This document shows, in pieces, positions 11,101 to 22,362 of a DNA stretch of 64,000 bases. Position 1 is the stretch's first letter. Each line of letters starts with the position of its first letter. Position numbers and translations under genes: made by a program. Origin of the DNA: Pieris napi (lineage: Eukaryota > Arthropoda > Insecta > Lepidoptera > Pieridae); NCBI RefSeq assembly GCF_905475465.1, contig NC_062259.1, positions 568,501-632,500 on the forward strand, given 5' to 3'. The notes under the pieces were generated by a model. The model saw only the letters and a list, made by a program, of their open reading frames with translations. It was not told where the DNA came from and made no database searches.

Positions 11101-11716
11101 AAAAATTAACTATATAAAAATAAGAAATAAAATGAAATGTCAACAATACGATTAAATTCAAATATAAACAGATTTATTACTAACGTTAACAGTCACTTTT
11201 TTATAAAAAAGTGATGTAGGTAGATATTAATTACTCATGATCATTCTCACCAAATCGGGCACAATCTATTATTAAATACGTAAATACGAAATACGGGATA
11301 CGAAATGCGGATAATAGATATATAAATACATATAATATTTAAAAAATCTATATTAAATTTGTCGTTATACAGGTAAGAAAATGCCTACCGGCAATTTCAC
11401 CTAACGGACAAAATTGAAAAAAATACGAAAATAATTATGCCTAACTGCACTTACTGTGGTGGTGTGTCCCACTCCAAGCACTGGATCCTTAAAATGGTGA
11501 ATAGAAATAAATACGGTACGGTTTGCGGTATACCCTAAGTGCGCACGCAACGGCGGTTAAAATTTTACTATCCCTGCGCCATCATGCCGGAATGCCACTT
11601 ACCATCTCCGGTTCGTGTGTCAAAGAGAAAATCGACAATTGTCATCCTTCTTTGACTGACACCGATTTGGCGATTAATAAGTTAAATTTGTAAATATGTA
11701 ACTGGAAATTTAATTA

Positions 11717-12198
11717 CAGTGCAACCTTAATATAACGTACCTCAATATAACGACTTCCTCGATTTAACAAATTGTTCGTAATCAATCCCCTTGAATCGGC
11801 CTTAAGAGTCAGTATAAAATATACCTTTACATTGCGAACATTCTTTGCGTACAACCTCTTTATAACGAATTTTCAACTATCAAGAAAAAGTATTCATACC
11901 TCTAATTAACGAATTTTGCCAACCCAAAACCTTTATATATAAAGTTTCCACCAATAATATAACTCTTAATCTTATAATGTGATTCATGTCTCGACATGTT
12001 TCGACACGCTTTTGTTTGTAAAGTAAAATCATTGTTGTTTTGATGGAAGTGAATAAAACTATTCTTTTAGCTCTTTATAACGAATTTTAGACCAATCTAA
12101 CCTCAACATAACAAACCTCAGTTCAACGAATTACTTGATAAATGATATTACGAATATTTTCTTGTTCCCCTTCGATTTGTTATATCGAGGTTGCACTG
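11717..12198. mobile_element. pogo/Tigger-like MITE with TA target site
   Basis: The left end is CAGTGCAACCTTAATATAAC and the right end, inverted, is CAGTGCAACCTCGATATAAC. Each is flanked outside by TA (11715-11716 and 12199-12200). That combination fits Tc1/mariner-type pogo elements. The 482-bp body has recurring words such as TATAACGAATTTT and CCTCAA.ATAAC. No transposase frame survives. Confidence 0.8.
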
Positions 12199-12293
12199 TA
12201 TTCCTTATGCTGTTCTTGATATTTCAATTACTTCTACATATTAATAAGGTCATATTATCTAAATTAGTTAAATATAAAACAAAAGTCTTCTTC

Positions 12294-12297
12294 AAAA
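12294..12297 (-). terminator. Pol III terminator of tRNA-Pro
   Basis: AAAA on the plus strand is TTTT on the minus strand, 12 bases beyond the tRNA 3' end. Confidence 0.6.
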
Positions 12298-12308
12298 GTT
12301 TGTCAAGC

Positions 12309-12380
12309 GGGCTCGTCCGGGATTTGAACCCGGGACCTCTCGCACCCGAAGCGAGAATCATACCCCTAGACCAACGAGCC
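12309..12380 (-). tRNA. tRNA-Pro (CGG)
   Basis: Read on the minus strand, a full cloverleaf forms: acceptor GGCTCGT pairs with ACGAGCC, the D arm carries TGGTCTAGGGGTATGA, the anticodon stem CTCGC/GCGAG closes the loop TTCGGGT (anticodon CGG), and the T arm GTCCCGGGTTCAAATCCCGGAC is intact (given in parts: stem GTCCCGG, loop TTCAAAT). A and B boxes are canonical. A Pol III stop (TTTT, minus strand) lies about 12 bases past the 3' end at 12294-12297. No intron. The CCA is not encoded, as expected in animals. It sits just beyond the right edge of a pogo-type element. Confidence 0.93.
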
Positions 12381-12745
12381 ATATCGAAGGACGTTGAAAT
12401 TAATGTAAAGTATACGTATACGACTTGAACTGTTATAATATAATTGCTATGTTTTTTTTTATGTTTGTATATTTAAGATCCACCAATCTTTATATACAAA
12501 AACGAATCCCTATTTCCCTTGGTCACATCGGCAAAGAGGATGGTAGAAAAATAAATAGCGTTTAAAACAAAGACATCGATCGGAGTTATTATATTGATAA
12601 AATACATATAAAATCATTAAATTTATTTAAAAAGGTAAAATATCTAATAGACTATATTCATAACTAGATCAGCACACTACATCAAAAATCTTTTAGAATG
12701 GGAGACAAGAAGAAACTTTATGAGCTTATATGTAGGTATATAATA

Positions 12746-13988
12746 TCTTTATATATATAATTCTGCTGAACGTGTGTATGACACTGAACTCCTCTTAAAC
12801 GGCCGGATCGATTTGAATGATTTCTTTTTGTATGCGTTTGGGTGACGCCCTGGGTGGTTTAGATTCACAAATCAGCCCAGCAGATGGCGCTGAAGTCAGT
12901 ACTATCATACTTTGTTTAAGGGGTTAAATATAATGATCACCATAAAATGCTTTGATACCCTTAGTTCTTTTACCAAAAATATATACTTAACACCAGATAA
13001 ATAACGTCTAAAATTACAATAGTACTAGCTATTTTAGTCACGACTGCACTTCAAATTGTATTCGAACACCAAATGTAGTAAATGATCACCAAATCTTAGC
13101 GAGCAAATTAATGCGCTATTTCTGCCTAAATAAACCACTATGATTGACATAAAATGTAGGCTTATTACCAAATGAAGCATTATGATGCCATATTAAGTTA
13201 TGTCTGCGGCTTACGATCCTCTCCCACCACACTGGGACATCTCGTTGGATTGGCGATTCGGCTTAAGCACGTCCAGCCACCTTCAGAGGCCAGAGCTATT
13301 CCGATTGGCATGAAGCGCAAAAGAGGACGACCAGCCAAAGCTAAGAAAGCATTAATTGTGCAGTGAATTAATACAGAAGACTGATTCTTCTTAAGATTTT
13401 TTAAATGCTTATTATTAGTTTAGTTTTAAGATCTTTGAACTGTTTATTATTAGTTTTAAGAGGACTATCTTTTTAATGATTGTTTCAATAATTAAAAAAG
13501 GGATTATTGAAATTGTAAGAGTTTTATTTTTTATTTTAGGTATAGCATTTGGTTGTAAACGAAACGCTCAAGATAATTTTTTTTTGTAGTGGTTAATCAA
13601 TTTGGAGACAAAAAGGTTAGGAGTAAATTTACTTTACTGTGTTTGGCAAAATATTTTTTTTGCCGAGGGTAATTTACTTTAATCGGATAACGAGATTTTA
13701 TTTTTTTGCATTTCATTTTAAATTAAAATATGGTTAATAATTTGGTTTTCATTAACTATTTTTGGGCTAACAATGAGTTTTTTGGAGCCAGTTTGCTTAA
13801 ATAGGATAGCGAGATGTTAAAACTTAGGTTGTAATTTTACATTAAAATGCGGGTTTAATTTTGGTAATCATTTACTATTTTTGTCTGTTATATGTTACTA
13901 TACCTGGTGGTAAGTTAAACATAAGCCTTTGTTTAATATACTAATCGCTTGAAATATAATGCAGGACAACGTTTGTCGGGTCCGCTAG
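12746..13988 (+). mobile_element. non-autonomous Helitron (1.24 kb)
   Basis: It begins with TC between A and the element (TCTTTATATATATAATTCTG) and ends GGGTCCGCTAG just before T. The small hairpin GACAA-CGT-TTGTC lies about 9 bases from the CTAG end. Insertion between A and T, the TC start and the CTAG end fit Helitrons. The 5' part holds CAGATGGCGCTG, typical of lepidopteran copies as I recall them. It contains a fragment of an unrelated transposase frame at 13172-13366. Confidence 0.6.
13172..13366 (+). pseudogene. C-terminal fragment of a SWIM-type transposase
   Basis: The 64-codon frame ends with the basic tail KRKRGRPAKAKKALIVQ and has LGHLVGLAIRL and PPSEARAIPIG upstream. This matches the pattern following the SWIM zinc finger in MULE-like transposases (a histidine followed by VGxAxRL, then PPxEA, then RGRPxKAKxAL). 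The first zinc ligands are degraded and the catalytic part is absent. It lies within a Helitron, either captured or inserted. Family assignment is from memory of the motif. Confidence 0.5.
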
Positions 13989-14290
13989 TAAGTAATAAAT
14001 ACAATAAATTTCATTTATAATTATAAAATTAGGTTGAAAATCAGCTTCCTGCAAGACCTATTGTTTAGCCGGGATTCGCAACTATCTTCGATCTTTTTTA
14101 TTTTTATTACAATCAAATCAAATAAAATGAGTAAAATAAAAATCAGTATTATGAATAATATTAAAAAAGGGACTGAGGTGATAATAATCTATATTTTTTG
14201 TGTAGGTACTAGATTATAATATATGTAGGTACTAATTTATTTTTGGCATAACAGATCTTCAAGCCCCGAATAACTAAATGTTTTGCCTTT

Positions 14291-14336
14291 GTAAGAGAAT
14301 TAAATGTAATGAATTTATTACATTTAATTCTCTTAC
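14291..14336. repeat. perfect 20-bp-stem hairpin
   Basis: GTAAGAGAATTAAATGTAAT (14291-14310) is followed by a GAATTT loop and its exact reverse complement to 14336. No gene is adjacent. Confidence 0.8.
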
Positions 14337-15079
14337 TAAAACAATCAATAGAAATAAAAATATTGATACTTTTTAGTGTATTAATTATAGGGAAATTTGT
14401 AGTTACAGCTTAATTTGTATTAAATTTATAAGTAAGCATTTAGTAGTATTATATAATATTGTGTAAACTACACTTTAATTAAAAAACTAAAGTCGTAATC
14501 GCATTGTAACCTCCTTTGATTTATAATTCGTTTAAAAGTCACGAAAAATATATATCTATTTGTCAATATTTATTACTTACACTATTCTGTGCTTCTATCA
14601 ATTTTTTTTATTTTTATTAATTATTTAATTCAAAAACAGATACCTATCTTTACAATGCCAATTATAATAACTTTTAATAATGTATGTACTTATGACTTGA
14701 TTTCTCATGTATAGCTTCATAATTATATAATTCATAATTAATCTTAGTGGAAAAGTTTTCATAAAAAAGATTATCAAAAATAATATAATTTCTTATTAAA
14801 TATTTTTGGCACAAACGTAAAAGTAAAATTACATTAAGTACACCTCTTGGTATTCAGATTTTATTAAAAATAAATGGTGATTTTGAAATTTAATGTCTAT
14901 ATTTCCGTAAAGAAATATTTTTTTGAAGAAAACATACCTATATGTAACGTCATAGTTTTTAGAAAGTTGAACGGAGAAAAAAATTACCGCTACACGGCAC
15001 CCTATATCTATCCTTATTACTCCAACGCATCGTCTATGATTTGTCTCTTTCCGACAGCATAACATTCATTTTAAAATCA

Positions 15080-15350
15080 GTCTCTGTTAGTTTCGTATGC
15101 GTGCGCCGGTCAACATGGCGGATGTGTTTAAAATGTCAATAAATCAATAATTATAAACTATTTAAATATATAATAACATAATAAACATTAACAACGAATA
15201 ATTGTGTCAAATTAAGTGTGTTTATAAGTTTGTAACAATTGTGCAAGCGGAACTCGTGGTGAAAGTTTGTGAGAAAATGTGATACGTTTTTTACATTATT
15301 AACATACTTTTCATATGCTTTAGATGAAATTTAACATAGTTACATGTGAG
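15080..15350 (+). promoter_or_regulatory. possible noncoding 5' exon region
   Basis: This is a less AT-rich stretch than its surroundings, around GCGTGCGCCGGTCAACATGG, with a consensus-like donor (ACATGTGAGTATT) near 15345. It could be a 5' UTR exon of the membrane-protein gene whose first coding exon (31323) is preceded by a splice acceptor. Only position and a donor-like site support this. Confidence 0.18.
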
Positions 15351-15711
15351 TATTCCTTATATTATACTATAAACATTGATTTATAAAGTTTAAAACAATT
15401 AACTTTTAATTAGTTACGCATTTGACTTAGTTACGGAAGAAAGTTGATCTAAGTGGATTCTTTTGTTTTTTTGGTTAAATTTTAAAAGTGAAACTTAAAT
15501 ATCTCAACTGACGGTTCTACTTAGTAAACTCCTAAACTTAGTGGATAGTAATACCGCGTATAATTATATGTTACAAAAGTTCTGTAAAGAGATTCTAATT
15601 GGATTCCAATTTCCAAAACGGTTAAAACAAATTTTTAACGAGAAATTTGCTTACTAACATAATCACGTAGGAAATTGACTACTGCTTTATCTAATTCCAA
15701 CAATATTAGGC

Positions 15712-15832
15712 AGTGGAAATGTTGCCTAGGGCTTCAGCGTGTGAGCCCCATCTCGAAGGTCTTAGGTTTAAACCCTGGCTATGCACCTATGGACTTTCTA
15801 TGTGCGCTTCTAACACTCGAACGAAGGAAAGC
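15712..15832 (+). repeat. SINE copy (head to mid-body, decayed)
   Basis: GTTGCCTAGGGCTTCAGCGTG and the degraded B box AGGTTTAAACCCTGG precede GCACCTATGGACTTTCTATG. Same family as the copies at 4726, 34315 and 61215. Confidence 0.6.
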
Positions 15833-16216
15833 ATTATATCAACGTGTGGCAAGTTGAAATGATCACGGAATAGATACAAAATCTGAGACCCCAGATTACA
15901 AGTATTTTTCATAAATTATTGTTTCTATTAAAAGCTAATACTATACAGCTAAACAGAGTTAAGTGAAATCGGCCGAGGACTTCAGGTTTCTGAAAAATAT
16001 GTCAATAATATATTTGAAATGAAGGATTTTTATGATCACACATTGTTCGTCGTATTGTCGTATATTTTTGATTAAAAAATTCCATAAACAAAAATAATCG
16101 CAAAATATGTTGCTATGCGCAAACCTCGGAGACGGCTGGACCAATTCGAGTTTTATTTATTCGTTGAACTTAAGTTTTTTATAGATAGGAAAATCTAAAA
16201 ACCAGTTTATATTCAT

Positions 16217-17822
16217 GGTAGGGGAGCCCACGATGCTAAATGGGGATTTACTCGAGCGTCGTAGAGACCTATTGGGATGCAAAGCTTAGATAAAAAGAAG
16301 AAAAAAATGTTATATGATAAATTCCTTTTCATCGGTGGGGGAAGCGGCTATAGATAGTTAAATATGTAAAAAAAAACTGTTGCATGGACATCCTCGAGCG
16401 CGTCAGATATTGATAGCATCTATGCCCTACGTATTTTTAATAATGTACGTATGTTAATCTGATCGTTTGCATGATGCGGGTGGTTGTATTTAAGGGTTGA
16501 AAATTAAAAAAAAAAAATTTTTATCGAGCGCGTCAGATTTTCTAAGGGAGTGTTAAGTGAACCAAAAAAAAGCTCTCATTCACTAATCTGACGATTTCGA
16601 TGGGACGCAAACCCACAGCCATTTTCTTAATTTGCAAAAAAAAAAATCGCAATTTTGAAATACTCAAGCGCGTCAGATTAAGATATATGTGGTTCATCTT
16701 TATGTTCTAAACGTACTGTCTCATAATCTGACGATTATCTAGAGGGATTCGCCTGATCTGACAAAAAAAAAATAGAAAAACGGTTCACCTAAAGGGCCAT
16801 CCCTGCAACTTCCCGCTAATTCCATTCCTGGGCGCTTAAAATTGATATTTTGAGCTCGCTGAGTTCAAAGAAATAACATTTCTATGCATTTGAGCTCTCC
16901 CAGCTCGAAAGTCTGATAGAAGTTTCATAGAACACTATTTTTGGAATTTTCAAACCGCAATAACTTTTGAATGGATCAAGCAATTTTCACGCGGTTGGCG
17001 GCATTCGACGCAGTTTTATCATCCTCATAAATAATATTGCAATTTTAATTGATCGAACCACAAATTTCGGAGTAATCCCGAAAAAACACTTTTTCGGGTT
17101 TCTTTCGTGTACGATATCTCTCGAACGAATCAACCGCTTTTGACCAGCTTGGTGGCGATCGACGTGGTTTTTCAAGCTCAAAGGCGGATTAGTTTTTGAA
17201 ATTGATCGATAAAGAAACCACTTTAAAAAAAAATATTTCTTATTTTTTTAAGATTTTTCAAAATTTCTCAAAATCTATCGGTCCGAATTGGTTCAAATTC
17301 ACAGGAAATGTAATTTTGAGGGAAATATTTAGAACGCCGTTTAGTAGATTCCGATCGGTTTAAGGAAATGTAGGCATCACGCAGCTGCACGCATTTAACT
17401 TTATCGACGAATTTTTGTTATTTCGGCTTGCGGAAATCGTCAGATTATATATTTTTCATTATTCTTGAATTATTTCCTTCAAAATAAAAAAAAATTAGCT
17501 ACGCTCGAGAATGTCGAGATGACGTTTTTTTTTACAACTTTGTTGCCCTCCCCTTTTTTTCCGTCACTCTCAAATTGTCAGATTAGTGGAATATACACTT
17601 TTTAGGATGTAATTAACTCACCCTACCTTAATCTGACGCGCTCGGCAATTTCTGATGGTCAATTTTTTTTTACTAAACTGATCCTGTCTCCTTCACGTGC
17701 GGCCTTATATATGGGCCTCATATTTTGTGGAGGTACTTAACCGGGTACAAGGGGGATACCCCCTATATATTAATCTGCCGCGCTTTAGTAAATCCCGAAA
17801 TCCCCTCTTGGGCTCCCCTACC
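16217..17822. mobile_element. 1.6-kb TIR DNA transposon with repeated GCGCGTCAGAT motifs
   Basis: The left end GGTAGGGGAGCCCACGATG matches the inverted right end GGTAGGGGAGCCCAAGAGG. Near both ends and inward, the word GAGCGCGTCAGATTA and the related AATCTGACGATT recur: forward at 16393, 16523 and 16663, inverted at 17629, with the shorter form at 16584, 16723, 17436 and 17573. The middle holds diverged copies of a text on CGAACGAATCAACCG and GGCGATCGACG. No transposase frame is visible. The flanking dinucleotide is AT on both sides; the true target duplication is unresolved. Confidence 0.6.
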
Positions 17823-18079
17823 ATCAGTAAAAGCGAACTCTATGGTGTAAGTACCTACAGCAATTCCATATGTTGGTATGTTAATAAAAAAACGAAGTTC
17901 GCCGGGGTTGTAAATATTAATAAACTGTTAAAATTAAACCGACTTAAAATGCGCTAAAAAGTATCGAATAAAAATATTTCTTTAAATTGATTGGTGTTGT
18001 TTTATAATTGTCCAGTGATGCAAACTTTATGGTTCTTGGGCGCAGAGGCTTTCGTCATTTTTATATGTATTAAAGGACG

Positions 18080-18299
18080 CAGTGACACACAACTGCAAGT
18101 CTGGGACTCAGATTTCTGTATCTGTTTCATGATATGTCAATCCAATAGATAAGCAGGTGATCAGCCTCCTGTGCCTGACACACGCATTCGACGTTTTGGG
18201 TCTAAGGCAAGTCCATCCTCGCGATGTTTTCCTCCACCGTTCGAATGGGCACATAGAATGACAGTCCATTGGTGCACAGCCAGGGATCGAACCTACGGG
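18080..18299 (-). repeat. SINE copy
   Basis: It carries CTCAGATTTCTGTATCTG, GGTGATCAGCCTCCTGTG, TGACACACGCATTCGACG and CAGGGATCGAACCTACG in reverse orientation. The terminal head is truncated. Confidence 0.65.
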
Positions 18300-18555
18300 T
18301 ATGAAAGTCTAATATTGGAGATACACTTATTGATATCATCATAGAAAACAATTTATCCGAACTCGGGAACGGCTTACAGGTTTTAGATTTTTTGTATTAG
18401 TCTGTCCGGACAATAACTAAAACGATTTGACGAAAAAATCAAATAGCAATACAAAATTGTTGTGTTTCGTTCGTCGTTTCGTCGTCATCAGTGGCGAATT
18501 AACAAATATGGGAAATCGTTTTACGCTAACGCTACGCTATTCATAACTGCCCTGA

Positions 18556-18763
18556 GATTCTGTAACTCACTTTTCGAACTCACACAGATTTTTTCACAGC
18601 GGCGGTCGCGTTCAAATCAGTCGTAAAGCAGTCATTTTACGATTTGGCATTCTAATCAACAATAAACTACACTTATCAGAATGCTAAATCATAAAATGAC
18701 TGCTTCACGACTGATTTGAGCGCGACCGCCGCTGTGTGAGTTCGAAAAGTGAGTTACAGAATC
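18556..18763. mobile_element. fold-back element with arms of about 95 bp
   Basis: GATTCTGTAACTCACTTTTC at 18556 is mirrored exactly at 18744-18763. The arms continue through GGCGGTCGCG and AATCAGTCGT to AATCATAAAATGACTG with few mismatches around a spacer of about 25 bp. The transcript would form a long near-perfect hairpin. No coding capacity. Confidence 0.75.
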
Positions 18764-19894
18764 GCAAGGCTGAGCGTTTCTCTTTCGTTTTTGCCACCAC
18801 CACTGTGCGGAACCAGTTGCCCAAAAGTATTTAACCAATTCGATTTAGGGTCCTTCAAGAAAAGAGCGTACCAATTCTTAAAAGGCCGGTTACGAGCCTT
18901 CTGGGTGAGTGTCCATGGGCGGCGGTATCACTTAGCATCAGTCGAGAAAGAAAAAAAATACAAGAGCAGTGTAAATTTAATTTATTTCCTAGACATCATG
19001 TATTTACATTCTATATTCGCGGAAGCTTGACCGACCCCTTCACAAAGAAGAAAGAAAAAAGAAAGAGACACTTCACAAAGAGTCCCCTGGTGAGTGTGCT
19101 GCGATATTGAGGGCAACTGAGGAAGTTGGATCTGGTTCTCTTCTTAAGTTCTCATGTTACATACGTGCATATTGTCTTTATTTTAATATGGGATGTCTGA
19201 GAGCAAAAATAAATATACCCCCAACTCTTGAGATCCTGCAACAGCACCAATATGCTGAACATTCGCTTGTATGGTGAAGGATATCATACATTTTATATGA
19301 TAGGAACAGCTATAAAATACCACTTATTACGTTGCCAGGTTTCAAGAATACATGCCTCCATGAATCCCTTATTCACGAACAGAGCCTCAAAATTACATAC
19401 GAAGAAGTCTGGAAGGACGGGCTGAACCTAGGGAACCTAGCTACTAGCTTGTAGTTAATATGATAAAGTCGTGAATGAACCACCCATATTGCGTTGCCGG
19501 CTTTTCTAGAAGTAGCTATGCCGCAGCAGGAAACTCCTATCGAGGACCAGAGACTAAATATTGTATACAAAGTGTATTGTATGTCGGGAAGAACGGGCAG
19601 ACCCTAGGGCTATCTACTAGGCTTTTTGTAACAGGTTAATACGATACAACATGACTGGGTTTTCTAGGTCGCTCCACCTGCTCACACCGTTATAATGAAT
19701 TCATAAATTGTGGATTGTGTTCAGTGGTGAATTTAATTATTTTATTCGTCATACGGCTGCCAAACGTGGACTTAACCTAATAAAAACCAAACTAGTAGCA
19801 TGCCAGAAAGCAACGGAAAGAAGCGTACTTAAATTTAAAGCGAAAAATAAGAAGAAAAGCAAGATGCCTTACATTATGGCCTAAAACAGAAATG

Positions 19895-20110
19895 GCAATG
19901 GGCGGACTAAAAAGAAGATGAAGATTGTATGGAAAGATTCAAGGGAAAGGAGAAGAGGGCGCCCAAAAAAAAGGTGGATAGAAGAAATAGAAGAGAAAGA
20001 AAGCAATAGACAGAGTCAGTTGGAAAAATCTGGAGGAGGCCGTGAAGGGTTCCAATCGACGGTACTGAAGGTAGCTAGGATAACTAGAAAAAAATGTATA
20101 AAATGAAAAA
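19895..20110 (+). pseudogene. LINE ORF2 C-terminal tail fragment
   Basis: A plus-strand frame includes ERRRGRPKKRWIEEIEEK and, after a probable frameshift, GFQSTVLKVARITRKKC. The G-R-P-x-K-R-W tail is typical of the C-terminus of insect non-LTR retrotransposons. Stops upstream show decay. Confidence 0.5.
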
Positions 20111-20849
20111 TTTACACAGCTGTATATTATGTGCTTTTTTGTCATGATGGGAAATTAAACGGGCTTTATTATTATTCGTCATGGGATAATACGTGAGCAG
20201 TGTGGGTTGAAAGAGGACAAGGGACAAATAAGAACTTATAACTTGAATTCTGAGGGTTATATATATATATTTTATAGAGAAAAATCACAGAAATACCTAA
20301 AAAGTTTTCATTCCGTAACAGTCTCTGGGGTAGCATAGAAAAATGAGCCATGTTGGTATATGTACTAAAAACGTAGACTAGGCATTAATAATTAACGAAG
20401 TTCGCGGGGGCAGCGTATAAATAAATACCATACAATTATTCACGTAGAACACAACGTGTCTATGACAGAGCCACACCCAATTTTTATATATTTTCGGAGT
20501 TCATAAGTGACATAATGGTTCGTCTCGAGAACGTGTGCAGGTGGGAACAGGTTTTGTGGTATTTGGGTTGCAAGCGCGTGCCCTTGCTGGCCTAGTGTTG
20601 GTATTTATTAATTATACATAGGGTGGGAAAGGCACGAACTGTCTCGTGTATGTGTGTTTGAGCCAGAGAAGACTCTGAGGCTGTGAAAAGTTGAGTGAAT
20701 GTAGATAAGGGTTTATCTGAAAGATAGAAAATACTTTAATATCACTAAATAAATTCAAAGCCCTCGTTAAACGGAAATTAATCAAAAAAGCTTTTTATAA
20801 ATTTGAGGAATACTTAAATGATCCTAATCCTTGGGATTGATTTGCTCCA

Positions 20850-21000
20850 GTTCAAACAATTTGTATGACAATACTTGGCAATTAAAAAGAGTGGCGGAAA
20901 GTTTCTTGCCAGTTCTTCTTACCCGCTCTACGCCCTTGACTTGCGAACTGGTAGTTGTTTACCTACATGAATAAAGATATTTTGAGTTTTTGAGTTTATA
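20850..21000 (+). repeat. LINE 3' end repeat
   Basis: AAAAAGAGTGGCGGAAAGTT and TTGCCAGTTCTTCTTACCCG followed by CTACGCCCTTGACTTGCGAA match the repeat at 36030-36190 and the inverted copy near 56090-56250. It ends in an AATAAAG-like tail, consistent with a LINE 3' UTR. Confidence 0.5.
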
Positions 21001-22066
21001 CATATTTAGGTAAAAAGATACGTGTACTAGGCCCCACTAGTGTGGGATTAGCAGGTCTTCTAAAGTAAAGTCTTTACCGAAAGCTTTAGACATCGTGCTA
21101 TCGAAGTAATGCAGGAATAGCAGATAATAATATTTTTCATTGAATTGGAGATTGAATGTCTTAGTTTATTTATTAGATAGATAACAATTAAATAATAAAG
21201 ACTAAACGAAACAAAATATTGCCTGTGCACTTGAACCCACGGCCCAAGAGTCAAAATTGGAGGAAAGACTTTTTAGCCGTTTATTATTTTCCTGGATACC
21301 TTTACAACTTGAAAATAATATTATGTTCAATATTCTATTCTTTCTATGTTTATTGCAACACTGTAATAGGCCGTGACGCATTAGCTACATATGTAGGTGA
21401 CGCTACTGGAAAGTACAATTTCGTAACTGAGTACTAGTAATTTGCTAACACAGTTCTTACTACTCTTAAGTATTTGAACTTCAAGAACCAATGAGTCTAC
21501 GTCCACATGGGTGTCCACACTGAGTCTCCATCGCGTTCGGTCTTGAGCCTTGTCTTTCTCCTCTCTCCAAGTCTTTCCGGCTCTCTGCCTCATCTGCAAC
21601 TGCTTAGGCAGTTGGATGGATCTGGTCTGGTGCCTTCTTTAGTTCTCATGTCATTTTCTCACGTGTATTATAAAGAGGAAACATATGTGTTTATGTATGT
21701 ATGTAATGTTTTCACACAAAAACTACTGGACCGATTCCAAAAATTCTTGCGCCATTAGAAAGCTGCATTTACACTGACTGACACAGGCTATATTACATTT
21801 TTTTTAAATGTATTTACTTATTTCCTACATAATTATTCTATCTTAACAGTACATAATATGGTAGAACTACACAACACACACTACACCGATAATTCTACAA
21901 TTAAAATACATTAAAATATATCTAATATATAAAATTCTCGTGTCACAATGTTTGTTCCCACACTCCCCCGAAACGGCTCCACCGATTCTTATGAAATTTT
22001 TGTACATATTCAGTAAGTCTGAGAATCGGACAACATCTATTTTTAATCCCCCTAAATGTTATAAGG

Positions 22067-22351
22067 TGTTATGAGGCAGTGACTAAAACTTGTTTTTAAA
22101 ACTAACAAACTTTATTTAAAATTATGTTTACAAAAACTAACGTTGGAGTTCGAATATGGAATAGAAGTGCCTTTGAAAGGATCGGGATTTGGTACTTAAA
22201 GGTTTGGGTAGGAGTAGGGATACATTAGGGGAACAAACAATGTCATTAGGTACTTAACTATAACTTATCACTACATGAACATATGGTTAAACTTATACAA
22301 GGCAAAAAATAACAGTTGAAAGTTTAATAATATAGTGGGGACCACATAACA
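22067..22351 (-). repeat. 3' LTR
   Basis: TG...CA ends with 7-bp inverted tips. Same length and, by eye, same sequence as the other LTR. On the minus strand this is the downstream LTR, abutted by the polypurine tract. Confidence 0.92.
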
Positions 22352-22362
22352 CCTCCCCCCTT
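22352..22362 (-). other. polypurine tract
   Basis: On the minus strand AAGGGGGGAGG directly precedes the 3' LTR. It overlaps the pol stop codon (22361-22363). It primes plus-strand DNA synthesis in this class. Confidence 0.85.
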
